Source: Pseudomonas migulae (lineage in GTDB: Bacteria > Pseudomonadota > Gammaproteobacteria > Pseudomonadales > Pseudomonadaceae). Taken from it: a stretch of DNA of 64,000 nt. Below are positions 52,358 to 60,248 of the stretch, one piece after another. The notes below the pieces were generated by a model. It saw only the letters and a list, made by a program, of their open reading frames with translations, was not told the DNA's origin and did no database searches. The translations under genes and the position numbers were made by a program. The DNA lies in NCBI RefSeq assembly GCF_024169315.1, contig NZ_JALJWR010000001.1, positions 5,506,501-5,570,500 of the forward strand, written 5' to 3'. The first letter of the stretch is position 1, and each line of letters starts with the position of its first letter.

Positions 52358-52396
52358 CGAAAAAAAACGGGTGTGGCAACCGACGCCACACCCGTC
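52358..52396 (-). terminator. Intrinsic terminator of the symporter gene
   Basis: A 10-bp stem CGGGTGTGGC (52368-52377) and GCCACACCCG (52385-52394) is followed on the minus strand by eight T (A8 at 52360-52367). It marks the end of the leftward gbu transcription unit. Confidence 0.92.
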
Positions 52397-52425
52397 GAAG
52401 AAAGCATCAAGTCGTTATGAAAAGC

Positions 52426-53805
52426 TTAGATGGCACTCGCCACCGGCGCTGGGCGAGGGGACAGCAAGCTCACCACGACAAAACTCACCAGGCCCACGGC
52501 CAGGCTGTAGTAGATCGGGGTGTTGGCGTCCATGCCGTCCTTGAACATGAACAACAGCGCGGTGGCGAAGCCCATGCCCATGCTTGCGATAGCGCCGGCG
52601 GTGGTGGCGCGTTTCCAGAAGATCGCACCGATCAGCGGGATCAGCATGCCGCCTACCAACAGGTTGTACGCCAGGGTCAGTGCGCTGATCACGTCGTTGA
52701 CGACCAGTGCGATACCCAGGACCACGAGGCCGGTCAGCAGGGTGAACAGACGGTTGACGCCCAGGCTCGACTGTTTACCGCCGCGCAGTTTCGGCAGCAG
52801 GTCTTCGGTCAGGGTGGTGGCCGCGGCGAGCAGGCCGGCGCTGGCGGTGGACATCATGGCTGCCAGGGCAGCGGCGATCACCAGGCCACGGATACCGTCC
52901 GGCAGGGACAGTTTGACGATGGCGGCGAAGGCGTTGTTGACGTTGTCCAGGTCCGGGATCAGCACATGGGCAGCCATGCCGATCAAGGCACAGGCCAGTC
53001 CGTAAAGGATGCAGTAGAAGCCTGCGAATGTACCGGCGACCTGAGCCACTTTGGCGCTCTTGACGGTGAACACACGCTGCCAGATGTCCTGGCCGATCAG
53101 GATCCCGAAGAAGTAGATCATGAAGTAGGTGATGATGGTGTCCCAGCCAATCGTGGTGAAGCTGAAGGCGGTTGCCGGCAGTTTCAGCACCAGCTCATCC
53201 CAACCGCCGACGCGGTACAGGCAGATTGGCAACAGGATGAACATCAGGCCCACGGTCTTGATGACGAACTGGACGATGTCGGTCAGGGTCAGGGACCACA
53301 TGCCGCCGATCGCCGAATAAATCACCACCACGCCACCGCCGACCAGTATCGACAGCCAGAACGGCAGGTCGAACAGCACTTGCAGCACGGTGCCGATGGC
53401 CAGGATCGACACCACGCCGATCATCAGTGCATACGCCAGCATGATCACCGCGCTCGCGGAGCGGGCCATCGGGTTGTAGCGTTTTTCCAGCACCTGGGTA
53501 ACGGTGTAGATTTTCAGCTTCAGCAGCGGTTTGGCGAGGAACAGGTTCAGCGCCACGATCCCGCAACCGAGGGCCGCGCAGAGCCAGAAACCGGAAATGC
53601 CATGGACGTAGCCCAGGCGCACGGTGCCGACGGTAGAGGCGCCGCCCAGAACGGTAGCGGCCATGGTGCCCATGTACAGGCTCGGGCCGAGGTTACGACC
53701 GGCGACCAAAAAGTCTTCGTTGGTCTTGGCCTTGCGCATGCCGTAGTAGCCGAGTATCAGCATCGCGGCGGCGTAGATGAGTACGACGAATAAATCCAAT
53801 GCCAT
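52426..53805 (-). CDS. Sodium:solute symporter (SSF family)
   Basis: This 459-aa protein has about 13 transmembrane helices. It belongs to the SSF family: FLVAGRNLGPSLYMGTMAATV near residues 33-53, QVLEKRYNPMARSASAV near 103, AAALAAMMSTASAGLLAAAT near 310-330 and the Na+-site region near helix 8. From memory it corresponds to PA1418 in the 4-guanidinobutyrate locus of P. aeruginosa, so an uptake role for guanidino compounds or related amines is inferred. A REP pair (53871-53965) separates it from the NCS1 permease gene. Confidence 0.9.
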   Translation of the reverse strand: MALDLFVVLIYAAAMLILGYYGMRKAKTNEDFLVAGRNLGPSLYMGTMAATVLGGASTVGTVRLGYVHGISGFWLCAALGCGIVALNLFLAKPLLKLKIYTVTQVLEKRYNPMARSASAVIMLAYALMIGVVSILAIGTVLQVLFDLPFWLSILVGGGVVVIYSAIGGMWSLTLTDIVQFVIKTVGLMFILLPICLYRVGGWDELVLKLPATAFSFTTIGWDTIITYFMIYFFGILIGQDIWQRVFTVKSAKVAQVAGTFAGFYCILYGLACALIGMAAHVLIPDLDNVNNAFAAIVKLSLPDGIRGLVIAAALAAMMSTASAGLLAAATTLTEDLLPKLRGGKQSSLGVNRLFTLLTGLVVLGIALVVNDVISALTLAYNLLVGGMLIPLIGAIFWKRATTAGAIASMGMGFATALLFMFKDGMDANTPIYYSLAVGLVSFVVVSLLSPRPAPVASAI

Positions 53806-53870
53806 GATGGCGTGTCTCCGATTGTCTTTTTTATGGTGAGGCGAAAATCAATACCTGTGGCGCCACCCAT

Positions 53871-53965
53871 CCCTGTGGGAGCGTGGCTTGCCCGCGATGG
53901 GGGCGCCGCGGTCTGTCAGGCAGAGCGCGTTATCGTTCATCGCGGGCAAGCCTCGCTCCCACAGG
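53871..53965. repeat. REP inverted pair inside the gbu unit
   Basis: Arms CCCTGTGGGAGCGTGGCTTG (from 53871) and its complement to 53965 lie between the symporter and permease genes. The core has GTGGCTTG on one arm and CCTCGCTC on the other, so the pair is imperfect. Confidence 0.88.
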
Positions 53966-53995
53966 TAATGCGTTGACCACAGGTGATGCGTTTAT

Positions 53996-55507
53996 TCAGG
54001 CGACTTGTCGCACCGCCGGCTTACTGAGCGAATCCGTGCCCTTGCTGCGTGGATCATTCGGCCCGAACACCGCTGCCGATTCCGGGAACAGGCTCAGCAA
54101 TGCCAGGTACACCAGCGAGGCCAGGCCAAGGGTTACCGGCAGACTGATGTCGATGCCATCCGCCAGGTTTCCGAGTACACCCACGAACTGCCCCGGCAGG
54201 TTCACAAAGCACAAACCGACCAATGCACTCGGGATCCAGGCACCCAGTCCACGCCAGTTCCAGCCATGGGTGAACCAGTAACGGCCGCCTTTCTCGCCGC
54301 GGGTGAACACTTGCAGGTCATCGGGGCAGTAAAAGCCGCGACGTACCAGCAGACCGATGATCATGATCACCATCCACGGGGTGGTGCAGGTGATGATCAG
54401 CACGGCGAAGGTCGACACGCTCTGCACAAGGTTCGCCGCAAAGCGTCCGATGAAAATGAAGGCAATCGACATCACACCGATCAGCAGGGTGGCCTTGACT
54501 CGCGACAGCACTCGCGGGAACACGCTGGACATGTCCAGCCCGGTGCCATACAGCGAGGTGGTGCCGGTGGACATGCCGCCGATCACCGCGATCAGGCACA
54601 CCGGCAGGAAGAACCAGCTCGGCGAAACCGCCAGCAGGCCACCGACGTAGTTGTTCGCCGCGATGTAGTCCGGCGCCTTGATCGCGACGATGGTCGCGGT
54701 GGCGAGGCCGAACAGAAACGGGATGAACGTTGCGATCTGCGAGATCACCACGGCCGCCATGATCCGGCGCTTGGAGGTGTCACGCGGGATGTAGCGCGAC
54801 CAGTCACCGAGGAACGCGCCGAAGGAAATCGGGTTGCTCATCGCTACCAGCGCGGCGCCGATAAAGGCTGCCCAGAAGCCCGGTTGACCCATGCTCACGG
54901 TGCCGGCGTAGTTCACATCGAAAGGCCCGGCAAACGCGAAGATGCCCAACAGGAACAACAGGCTGGCGCTCCACACCGCGATCTTGTTGACCCACAGCAG
55001 GAAGCGGAAACCGTAGATGCACACTGTCAGCACCAGAATCGCGAACAGACCGTAGGCCAGGCCCAGGGTCAGGTCGGTTTCCGGCAGGCCGATCAGGCGT
55101 TTCGCACCACCGATCAACGCATCACCCGAACTCCACACCGAGAGCGAGAAGAAGGCGATGGCGGTCAACAGCGACAGAAACGAACCGACGATCCGCCCGT
55201 GTACGCCGAAGTGTGCGCCGGAAGACACGGCATTGTTGGTGCCGTTGATCGGACCGAACAGGCCCATCGGCGCGAGGATCAGCGAACCCAGCAACACGCC
55301 CAGCACAATCGCGCAGACGCCGGCCTGGAAAGACAGGCCGAACAGAACCGGGAAGCTGCCGAGCACGGCGGTGGCAAAGGTATTCGAACCGCCGAAGATC
55401 ATCCGGAACAGGTCCGTCGGGCCTGCGGTGCGTTCGTTGTCCGGGATCTGTTCGACCCCGTAGGTTTCAATGTGCGTAAGGCTTTGGTCGTTGTTGTTGT
55501 TATTCAT
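53996..55507 (-). CDS. NCS1-family nucleobase:cation permease
   Basis: This 503-aa permease with 12 helices matches the cytosine/purine/allantoin NCS1 family. Features include YGVEQIPDNERTAGPTDLF near residues 14-32, PINGTNNAVSSGAHFGVHGR near 85-105, FGAFLGDWSRYIPRDTSKRR near 222-241 and GGMSTGTTSLYGTGLDMSSV near 305-324. Substrate in this locus is uncertain; the neighbours suggest 4-guanidinobutyrate or a related compound rather than a nucleobase. From memory it corresponds to PA1419. Gap to the NTF2-like gene is 54 bp and it is likely in the same operon as gbuA. Confidence 0.9.
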   Translation of the reverse strand: MNNNNNDQSLTHIETYGVEQIPDNERTAGPTDLFRMIFGGSNTFATAVLGSFPVLFGLSFQAGVCAIVLGVLLGSLILAPMGLFGPINGTNNAVSSGAHFGVHGRIVGSFLSLLTAIAFFSLSVWSSGDALIGGAKRLIGLPETDLTLGLAYGLFAILVLTVCIYGFRFLLWVNKIAVWSASLLFLLGIFAFAGPFDVNYAGTVSMGQPGFWAAFIGAALVAMSNPISFGAFLGDWSRYIPRDTSKRRIMAAVVISQIATFIPFLFGLATATIVAIKAPDYIAANNYVGGLLAVSPSWFFLPVCLIAVIGGMSTGTTSLYGTGLDMSSVFPRVLSRVKATLLIGVMSIAFIFIGRFAANLVQSVSTFAVLIITCTTPWMVIMIIGLLVRRGFYCPDDLQVFTRGEKGGRYWFTHGWNWRGLGAWIPSALVGLCFVNLPGQFVGVLGNLADGIDISLPVTLGLASLVYLALLSLFPESAAVFGPNDPRSKGTDSLSKPAVRQVA

Positions 55508-55561
55508 GATCTGCTCCGATCATAAAGGCGCGCTCATCGTGTGTGAGCGTCACCTGTTTGG

Positions 55562-55984
55562 CTAAGGGGTTGGCAGCCCTTCCGGCATTGCGGACAAATG
55601 TTCGTGGCAGGCCAGCCATAGGCCTTGTTGTTCTTGGCCAGACGCTTGTTTCTTGAAAACAATCGTCTCGCGTTCCTGGCTGAAGTGTTGCTCCCCTTGC
55701 ATGCGCAGTTCGGTGGCCACGTCATGGATGAAAATCGCCACGTCACCCTGCAGGCTGACGAAGGCGTTGCTCGAGGTGCACGACAGCACCTCGAAACCAT
55801 CCTCTGAGCGCCAGGTGTCCCACAACGCCTGATAGGCATCGCGCGACAGCAGAGGCTGCTCGAGGGTGTAGAAGACGAAGCTGGCGTCGGCGCTGAACGC
55901 GCCGAAGTAGGCTTCGCGATCGTTACGGGCAAAGGCGGACACCAGATCGGCGGCGGCCTTCAAAACCTGATCACGTTCGTTCAT
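55562..55984 (-). CDS. NTF2-like (SnoaL/DUF4440-type) protein
   Basis: This 140-aa small alpha+beta cone protein of the NTF2-like superfamily has VLKAAADLVSAFARNDREAYF near residues 7-27, SFVFYTLEQPLLSRDAYQALW near 36-56 and DVAIFIHDVATELRMQG near 80-96. It lacks an obvious catalytic set, so it could bind a ligand or be a small isomerase/lyase. It starts 9 bp after the gbuA stop, so the two are co-transcribed; from memory PA1420 holds the same place. The link to guanidinobutyrate use is by context only. Confidence 0.86.
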   Translation of the reverse strand: MNERDQVLKAAADLVSAFARNDREAYFGAFSADASFVFYTLEQPLLSRDAYQALWDTWRSEDGFEVLSCTSSNAFVSLQGDVAIFIHDVATELRMQGEQHFSQERETIVFKKQASGQEQQGLWLACHEHLSAMPEGLPTP

Positions 55985-55993
55985 GACCGATCC

Positions 55994-56944
55994 TCAGCGG
56001 TGAACCACGCCAGGCAGTACGCAGAGCATTTCGTACAGCAGGTTGGCGGCCAGCAGTGAGGTGTTGCCGGTGGTGTCATAAGCGGGCGAGACTTCTACCA
56101 GATCGCAACCGACCAGGTCGAGGCCTTGGCAGCCGCGAACAATTTCGATCGCCTGAATGGTCGTCAGACCACCGATTTCCGGGGTGCCGGTGCCAGGTGC
56201 CCAGGCCGGGTCGATGCCGTCGATGTCGAAACTCAGGTACACCGGACCGCCGCCGACTTTCTCGCGAACTTCGGCCATCAGCGGGGCCAAGGATTTGTGC
56301 CAGCACTCTTCGGCCTGAACCACACGGAAGCCCTGGTTTCGGCTCCAGTTGAAGTCGTCAGCGGTGTAGCCCTGCGCACGCAGACCGATTTGCACGACAC
56401 GGTCCGGGTCCAGAAGGCCTTCTTCGACGGCGCGACGGAAGGTGGTGCCATGGGCGATCTTCTCGCCAAACATGTGATCGTTCACATCAGCGTGGGCGTC
56501 GATGTGCACCAGGCCGACCTTGCCGTGCTTCTTGTGGATGGCACGCAGGATCGGCAGGGTGATGGTGTGGTCGCCGCCGAGGGTCAGGGGGATCACATCG
56601 TGTTCGAGGATTTTGTGGTAGGACTCTTCGATGATCCGTACGGCATCCAGCAGGTTGAAGGTGTTGATTGCCACATCGCCGATGTCGGCAACCGACAGCG
56701 AGTCGAACGGCGCTGCGCCGGTGGCCATGTTGTACGGGCGGATCATCACGGATTCGGCGCGGATGTCACGCGGCCCGAAACGGGTGCCGGGACGCAGCGA
56801 AGTACCGATGTCCAGCGGCACGCCTACGAAGGCAGCGTCCAGACCGGCAGCGGTCGGTACATGGGGGAGTCGGAGCATGGTGGCGATGCCGCCGAAGCGC
56901 GGCATTTCGTTGCCGCCCAGTGGTTGGTGAAGAATCTTGTCCAC
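55994..56944 (-). CDS. gbuA: Guanidinobutyrase (ureohydrolase, 4-guanidinobutyrate to GABA plus urea)
   Basis: This 316-aa ureohydrolase has the binuclear-manganese motifs of the arginase/agmatinase family: LGGDHTITLPIL near residues 121-132, VHIDAHADVND near 146-156 and SFDIDGIDPAWAPGTGTPE near 238-256. The length and the adjacent LysR gene match GbuA, which hydrolyses 4-guanidinobutyrate in the arginine decarboxylase and transamination routes. An agmatinase (SpeB) cannot be ruled out from motifs alone, but the locus (NTF2-like, two permeases, divergent regulator) matches the gbu set. Upstream is 300 bp shared with gbuR. Confidence 0.94.
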   Translation of the reverse strand: MDKILHQPLGGNEMPRFGGIATMLRLPHVPTAAGLDAAFVGVPLDIGTSLRPGTRFGPRDIRAESVMIRPYNMATGAAPFDSLSVADIGDVAINTFNLLDAVRIIEESYHKILEHDVIPLTLGGDHTITLPILRAIHKKHGKVGLVHIDAHADVNDHMFGEKIAHGTTFRRAVEEGLLDPDRVVQIGLRAQGYTADDFNWSRNQGFRVVQAEECWHKSLAPLMAEVREKVGGGPVYLSFDIDGIDPAWAPGTGTPEIGGLTTIQAIEIVRGCQGLDLVGCDLVEVSPAYDTTGNTSLLAANLLYEMLCVLPGVVHR

Positions 56945-57067
56945 GGGTAAGGCCTCATCGTCGTTGTTTTATTTATGTCGGTTGCGCAGGTCCGGGGAGG
57001 ATCGGGCACCGTTAGGGGCCGATTCTGCGAAATGTAGTGGCCGGGAAGAATCGCTACGGGCAAATAC

Positions 57068-57091
57068 TTAGTTCAGATTTTTCTAAACTAA
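57068..57091. promoter_or_regulatory. Candidate GbuR binding site
   Basis: TTAGTT (57068-57073) and AACTAA (57086-57091) form a perfect interrupted palindrome with a 12-bp spacer, in the divergent region where a LysR site is expected. It is a candidate only. Confidence 0.4.
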
Positions 57092-57128
57092 TGAGGGCTG
57101 TGGCGATAGACTCCTGATCACCACAATC

Positions 57129-57220
57129 CCTGTGGGAGGGCTTGCCCGCGATAGCGGTGTGTCAGTCGCGATCATTGTCGATAGGCACTCTCTCTTCGCG
57201 GGCAAGCCCGCTCCCACAGG
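57129..57220. repeat. REP inverted pair upstream of gbuR
   Basis: Arms CCTGTGGGAGGGCTTGCCCG (from 57129) and CGGGCAAGCCCGCTCCCACA (to 57219 or 57220) are imperfectly complementary because the left arm lacks three bases of the core. Confidence 0.86.
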
Positions 57221-57244
57221 TTCAGTGTTGTTACCGGAGTGCCC

Positions 57245-58138
57245 ATGGCCAACGCTTTACCCGACCTGAAACTGTTGCGCATCTTCGTCAGCGTGGTTCG
57301 CCATCAGGGGTTCGCCAACGCCCAGCAAGAGCTCAACCTCTCGACCTCGGCGATCAGCACCTACATGAGCCAGCTCGAGGCGGCCCTTGGCCTGGTGCTC
57401 TGCCATCGCGGTCGCGGCGGTTTCAGCCTGACTAGCAAAGGCGAATTGTTCCATCAGGAAACCCTGCGCCTGCTCGGCGAGCTCGAAGGTTTCGAGCAGT
57501 ACGCGGCGGCGCTGAAGGGTGAGTTGCGTGGCACGTTGAACCTCGGCGTCATCGATTCCACCGTCAGCGACAAGGCCTTGCCCTTCGCCGAAGCCATCGG
57601 CGCCTACAGTCAGGAACACCCGGCCGTGCATTTGCACCTCTCGGTGATGAGTCCGTACGAACTGCAACTCGGCGTGCAGGACAACCGCCTCGACCTGGCC
57701 ATCGGTGCGTTTTCCACGCGCATGAGCGGGCTGGTCTACATGCCGCTGTACCGTGAACAACACTGGTTGTATTGCAGCAGCCGCCATCCGCTGTTCACCG
57801 AGCGGCGCATCCCCGAGCAAGTCATCACCCAGCAACGCATGGTCGGTCGCGGTTACTGGAGCCAGGCCGAACTGGCGCGCCACGGCTTCAAACACAGCGC
57901 CGCGACCGTGGAAAGTATGGAGGCGCAGTTGATCCTGGTGCTGTCCGGTGCCTACATCGGTTACCTGCCGGAGCACTACGCCCAGGCCTGGGCAGACAAG
58001 GGGGATTTGCGCGTGTTGCTGCCGGCGACCTTCGGCTACCAGGCGCCGTTCTCGATGATCATGCGCCGGGGGCGCAGCCGCGAACCGTTGATCCAGACTT
58101 TCCGCGATTTGCTCAAAGCACAGCTCAATCAGGTTTGA
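57245..58138 (+). CDS. gbuR: GbuR, LysR-family regulator of 4-guanidinobutyrate use
   Basis: This 297-aa LysR regulator has its helix-turn-helix at residues 8-50 (LRIFVSVVRHQGFANAQQELN, then LSTSAISTYMSQLEAALGLV) and the effector domain behind it. It is divergent from gbuA, and in P. aeruginosa GbuR activates gbuA with 4-guanidinobutyrate. The ATG at 57245 is 5 bp past GGAG (57236-57239); a GTG two codons earlier is a weaker choice. Confidence 0.92.
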   Translation: MANALPDLKLLRIFVSVVRHQGFANAQQELNLSTSAISTYMSQLEAALGLVLCHRGRGGFSLTSKGELFHQETLRLLGELEGFEQYAAALKGELRGTLNLGVIDSTVSDKALPFAEAIGAYSQEHPAVHLHLSVMSPYELQLGVQDNRLDLAIGAFSTRMSGLVYMPLYREQHWLYCSSRHPLFTERRIPEQVITQQRMVGRGYWSQAELARHGFKHSAATVESMEAQLILVLSGAYIGYLPEHYAQAWADKGDLRVLLPATFGYQAPFSMIMRRGRSREPLIQTFRDLLKAQLNQV

Positions 58139-58142
58139 AACC

Positions 58143-58739
58143 ATGTCCAGAATCCAGTGTGCCCGCTGCCTGCGCCCGCAAACCCATTGCCTGTGCCCGC
58201 TGATCCCGAACCTCGACAGTCGCACTCGGGTGTTGCTGCTGCAGCATCCGAGCGAAGTGAACCATGCGCTGAACACCGCGCGGTTGGCGGCGTTGGGGTT
58301 GAACAATGCCGAACTGGTGGTGGGGGAGGTGTTCGATGATTTGCCGGCACTGTTGAATCAACCGGGCTACCAGGCGCGGCTGTTGTTTCCTGGCGAGGAT
58401 GCTCAGCCGTTGCAGGCGTACGCGGCGAATGATCAGCCGCTGCTGCTGGTCGTCCCGGACGGCACCTGGCGCAAGGCGCGTAAAATGCTGCACCTCAATC
58501 CGCTGTTGGCGGCGTTGCCCCGAGTGACCCTGGTGGATGGCGGCGTGTCGCGGTATCGCTTGCGCAAGGCGCCGGGACCGGGGGCGTTGTCGACGGTGGA
58601 GGCGATTGTGCAGGCGTTGCAGGTGCTGGAAGCACCCGCGAGTTTCGAGCCATTGTTGAGGCCGTTCGAGGCGTTGATCGAGGGGCAGATTGCGGCGATG
58701 GGGGAGGCGACCTACCAGAAGAATCACGGCCCGAAATGA
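58143..58739 (+). CDS. tapT: DTW-domain tRNA-uridine aminocarboxypropyltransferase
   Basis: This 198-aa DTW-domain protein has the N-terminal zinc-type Cys cluster CARCLRPQTHCLCPL (residues 6-20), the signature PDGTWRKARKML (105-116, with GTW in place of DTW) and LRKAPGPGALSTVEAI near 140-155. TapT in E. coli (formerly YfiP) makes acp3U47 in tRNA from S-adenosylmethionine, and this is a likely orthologue. The gene starts 4 bp after gbuR's stop, which may be chance. The symbol rests on domain and length. Confidence 0.88.
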   Translation: MSRIQCARCLRPQTHCLCPLIPNLDSRTRVLLLQHPSEVNHALNTARLAALGLNNAELVVGEVFDDLPALLNQPGYQARLLFPGEDAQPLQAYAANDQPLLLVVPDGTWRKARKMLHLNPLLAALPRVTLVDGGVSRYRLRKAPGPGALSTVEAIVQALQVLEAPASFEPLLRPFEALIEGQIAAMGEATYQKNHGPK

Positions 58740-58758
58740 TTGTTGGTTTCAAGGCCTC

Positions 58759-58849
58759 TTCGCGGGCAAGCCCGCTCCCACAGGTTCAGAGGCGTTCACC
58801 GATTTTGTGTTCGCCGCGGTCACTGTGGGAGCGGGCTTGCCCGCGAAGA
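58759..58849. repeat. REP pair in reversed (tail-to-tail) arrangement
   Basis: The left arm is CTTCGCGGGCAAGCCCGCTC (58759-58778) and the right arm GAGCGGGCTTGCCCGCGAAG (58830-58849). The GTGGGA ends face inward instead of outward as in the other pairs here. Confidence 0.85.
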
Positions 58850-58882
58850 CGGCGGAACAATCACCAAAGATCCCGCCCCAGA

Positions 58883-60238
58883 CTATCGCTCCCGCATCGC
58901 CTCGGTCCGCGCTTTAAGCACCGGTTTCAGCAGATAATCCAGCACACTTTTCTCCCCCGTGATGATGTCCACAGTGGCAACCATCCCCGGAATAATCAGC
59001 AGCGGTTTCACATCCCCACCCAAGTGATTTTTATCGGTCCGCACCTGAATCAGATAAAAACTGTTGCCCTTGTCATCCGTAATCGTGTCCGCACCAATCA
59101 ACTCCAGCTTCGCACTCAGCCCGCCATAAATCGTGTAGTCGTACGCACTGAACTTGACCATCGCTTTCTGCCCCGGATGCAGGAACGCCACGTCCTGCGG
59201 GCGCACCTTGGCCTCGATCAGCAGGTTTTCCTCGATGGGCACGATTTCCACCATGTCGCTGCCCGGCTGAACCACGCCGCCGATGGTGTTGACCTTCAGC
59301 ACTTTGATAATCCCATGCACCGGCGACACCACCGTGGTGCGGCTGACGCGGTCATCGATCGCGATGCTCGACGCGGTGATTTTCGACAGGTCGGTGCGTT
59401 TCTCATTGAGCTCTTTCGCCGCGTCCGAGCGGAAGGACTGTTCCGATTCGTCGATCTTGCTTTTGATCTCGTTGATCGCCGATTCGGCACGGGGAATCGC
59501 CAGCGTCGTGGCGTTCAGCGATCCGCGAATCTCCACCGCGCTGCGTTTGAGCCGCAGGATTTCCACCGGCGAAACCGCCCCGGTGCCCACCAGCGGCGCG
59601 GACATGTTCATTTCCTGTTGCAGCAGCGCCAGGCTGGAACTGAATTGACCCTGTTTCGAGCGGAACTCCGCCAGTTCCTGGGTTTTCTGCCGCAGTTGTT
59701 CGGTCAGGGTGCGCTGTTCGCTGGCCAGGCGACGTTGCCGTTGTTCGTACAGCGAACGTTCATCCTCGGCGACTTGCGGCGCTTTGGCGATCACCTCCGG
59801 CGACAGCTTGAACGGCCGCCCCTCGGCCTCGGCGGACAGGCGTTCGACCTGCGCAGTCAAGGCATAACGATCGGCCTCGCTTTCACCCTTGTTCGACAGG
59901 AACCGCGTGTCATCCAGGCGCAGCAGCGTGTCGCCCTTGTTCACCATTTGCCCTTCGCGCACGAAAATCTCGGTGACGATGCCGCCTTCCAGGTTCTGAA
60001 TCACCTGAACTTTGCTCGACGGAATCGCCTTGCCTTCGCCCATCGTGACTTCCTGCAACACGGCGAATTTGGCCCAGACCACGGCGCTGATGATCAGCGC
60101 GGCGGCGAGCCACACGGTGATCCGCGACCAGCGCGGTGAATCCTGCAACGAAGCGCCGGCGGTTTCCGGCATGAACTCGCTTTCGGCGCTTTTGCTGAAG
60201 CTGTCGAAGTAGCCGCGCGAACCTTGTGAAGATGCCAT
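58883..60238 (-). CDS. HlyD-family type I secretion membrane-fusion protein (LapC/MapC-like)
   Basis: This 451-aa adaptor has a cytoplasmic N-terminus of about 40 residues, one transmembrane helix (WSRITVWLAAALIISAVVWA near 45-64), a lipoyl-like half with GGIVTEIFVREGQMV near 94-108, a long coiled coil (about 125-300) and the second lipoyl and beta-barrel part with VVSPVHGIIKVLKVNTIGG near 303-320. It bridges the inner-membrane ABC protein to the outer-membrane TolC. It is the last gene of the leftward tolC-abc-hlyD operon. The ATG at 60238 follows AGGAGTCCGCTT. Confidence 0.93.
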   Translation of the reverse strand: MASSQGSRGYFDSFSKSAESEFMPETAGASLQDSPRWSRITVWLAAALIISAVVWAKFAVLQEVTMGEGKAIPSSKVQVIQNLEGGIVTEIFVREGQMVNKGDTLLRLDDTRFLSNKGESEADRYALTAQVERLSAEAEGRPFKLSPEVIAKAPQVAEDERSLYEQRQRRLASEQRTLTEQLRQKTQELAEFRSKQGQFSSSLALLQQEMNMSAPLVGTGAVSPVEILRLKRSAVEIRGSLNATTLAIPRAESAINEIKSKIDESEQSFRSDAAKELNEKRTDLSKITASSIAIDDRVSRTTVVSPVHGIIKVLKVNTIGGVVQPGSDMVEIVPIEENLLIEAKVRPQDVAFLHPGQKAMVKFSAYDYTIYGGLSAKLELIGADTITDDKGNSFYLIQVRTDKNHLGGDVKPLLIIPGMVATVDIITGEKSVLDYLLKPVLKARTEAMRER

Positions 60239-60248
60239 AAGCGGACTC

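Larger units (their letters stand above)
56945..57244. promoter_or_regulatory. gbuA-gbuR divergent control region
   Basis: This 300-bp region holds the inverted repeat 57068-57091 and a REP pair (57129-57220). The repeat sits about 125 bp upstream of the gbuA start and 150 bp upstream of gbuR. The REP is close to gbuR, which places the operator on the gbuA side. Confidence 0.6.
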
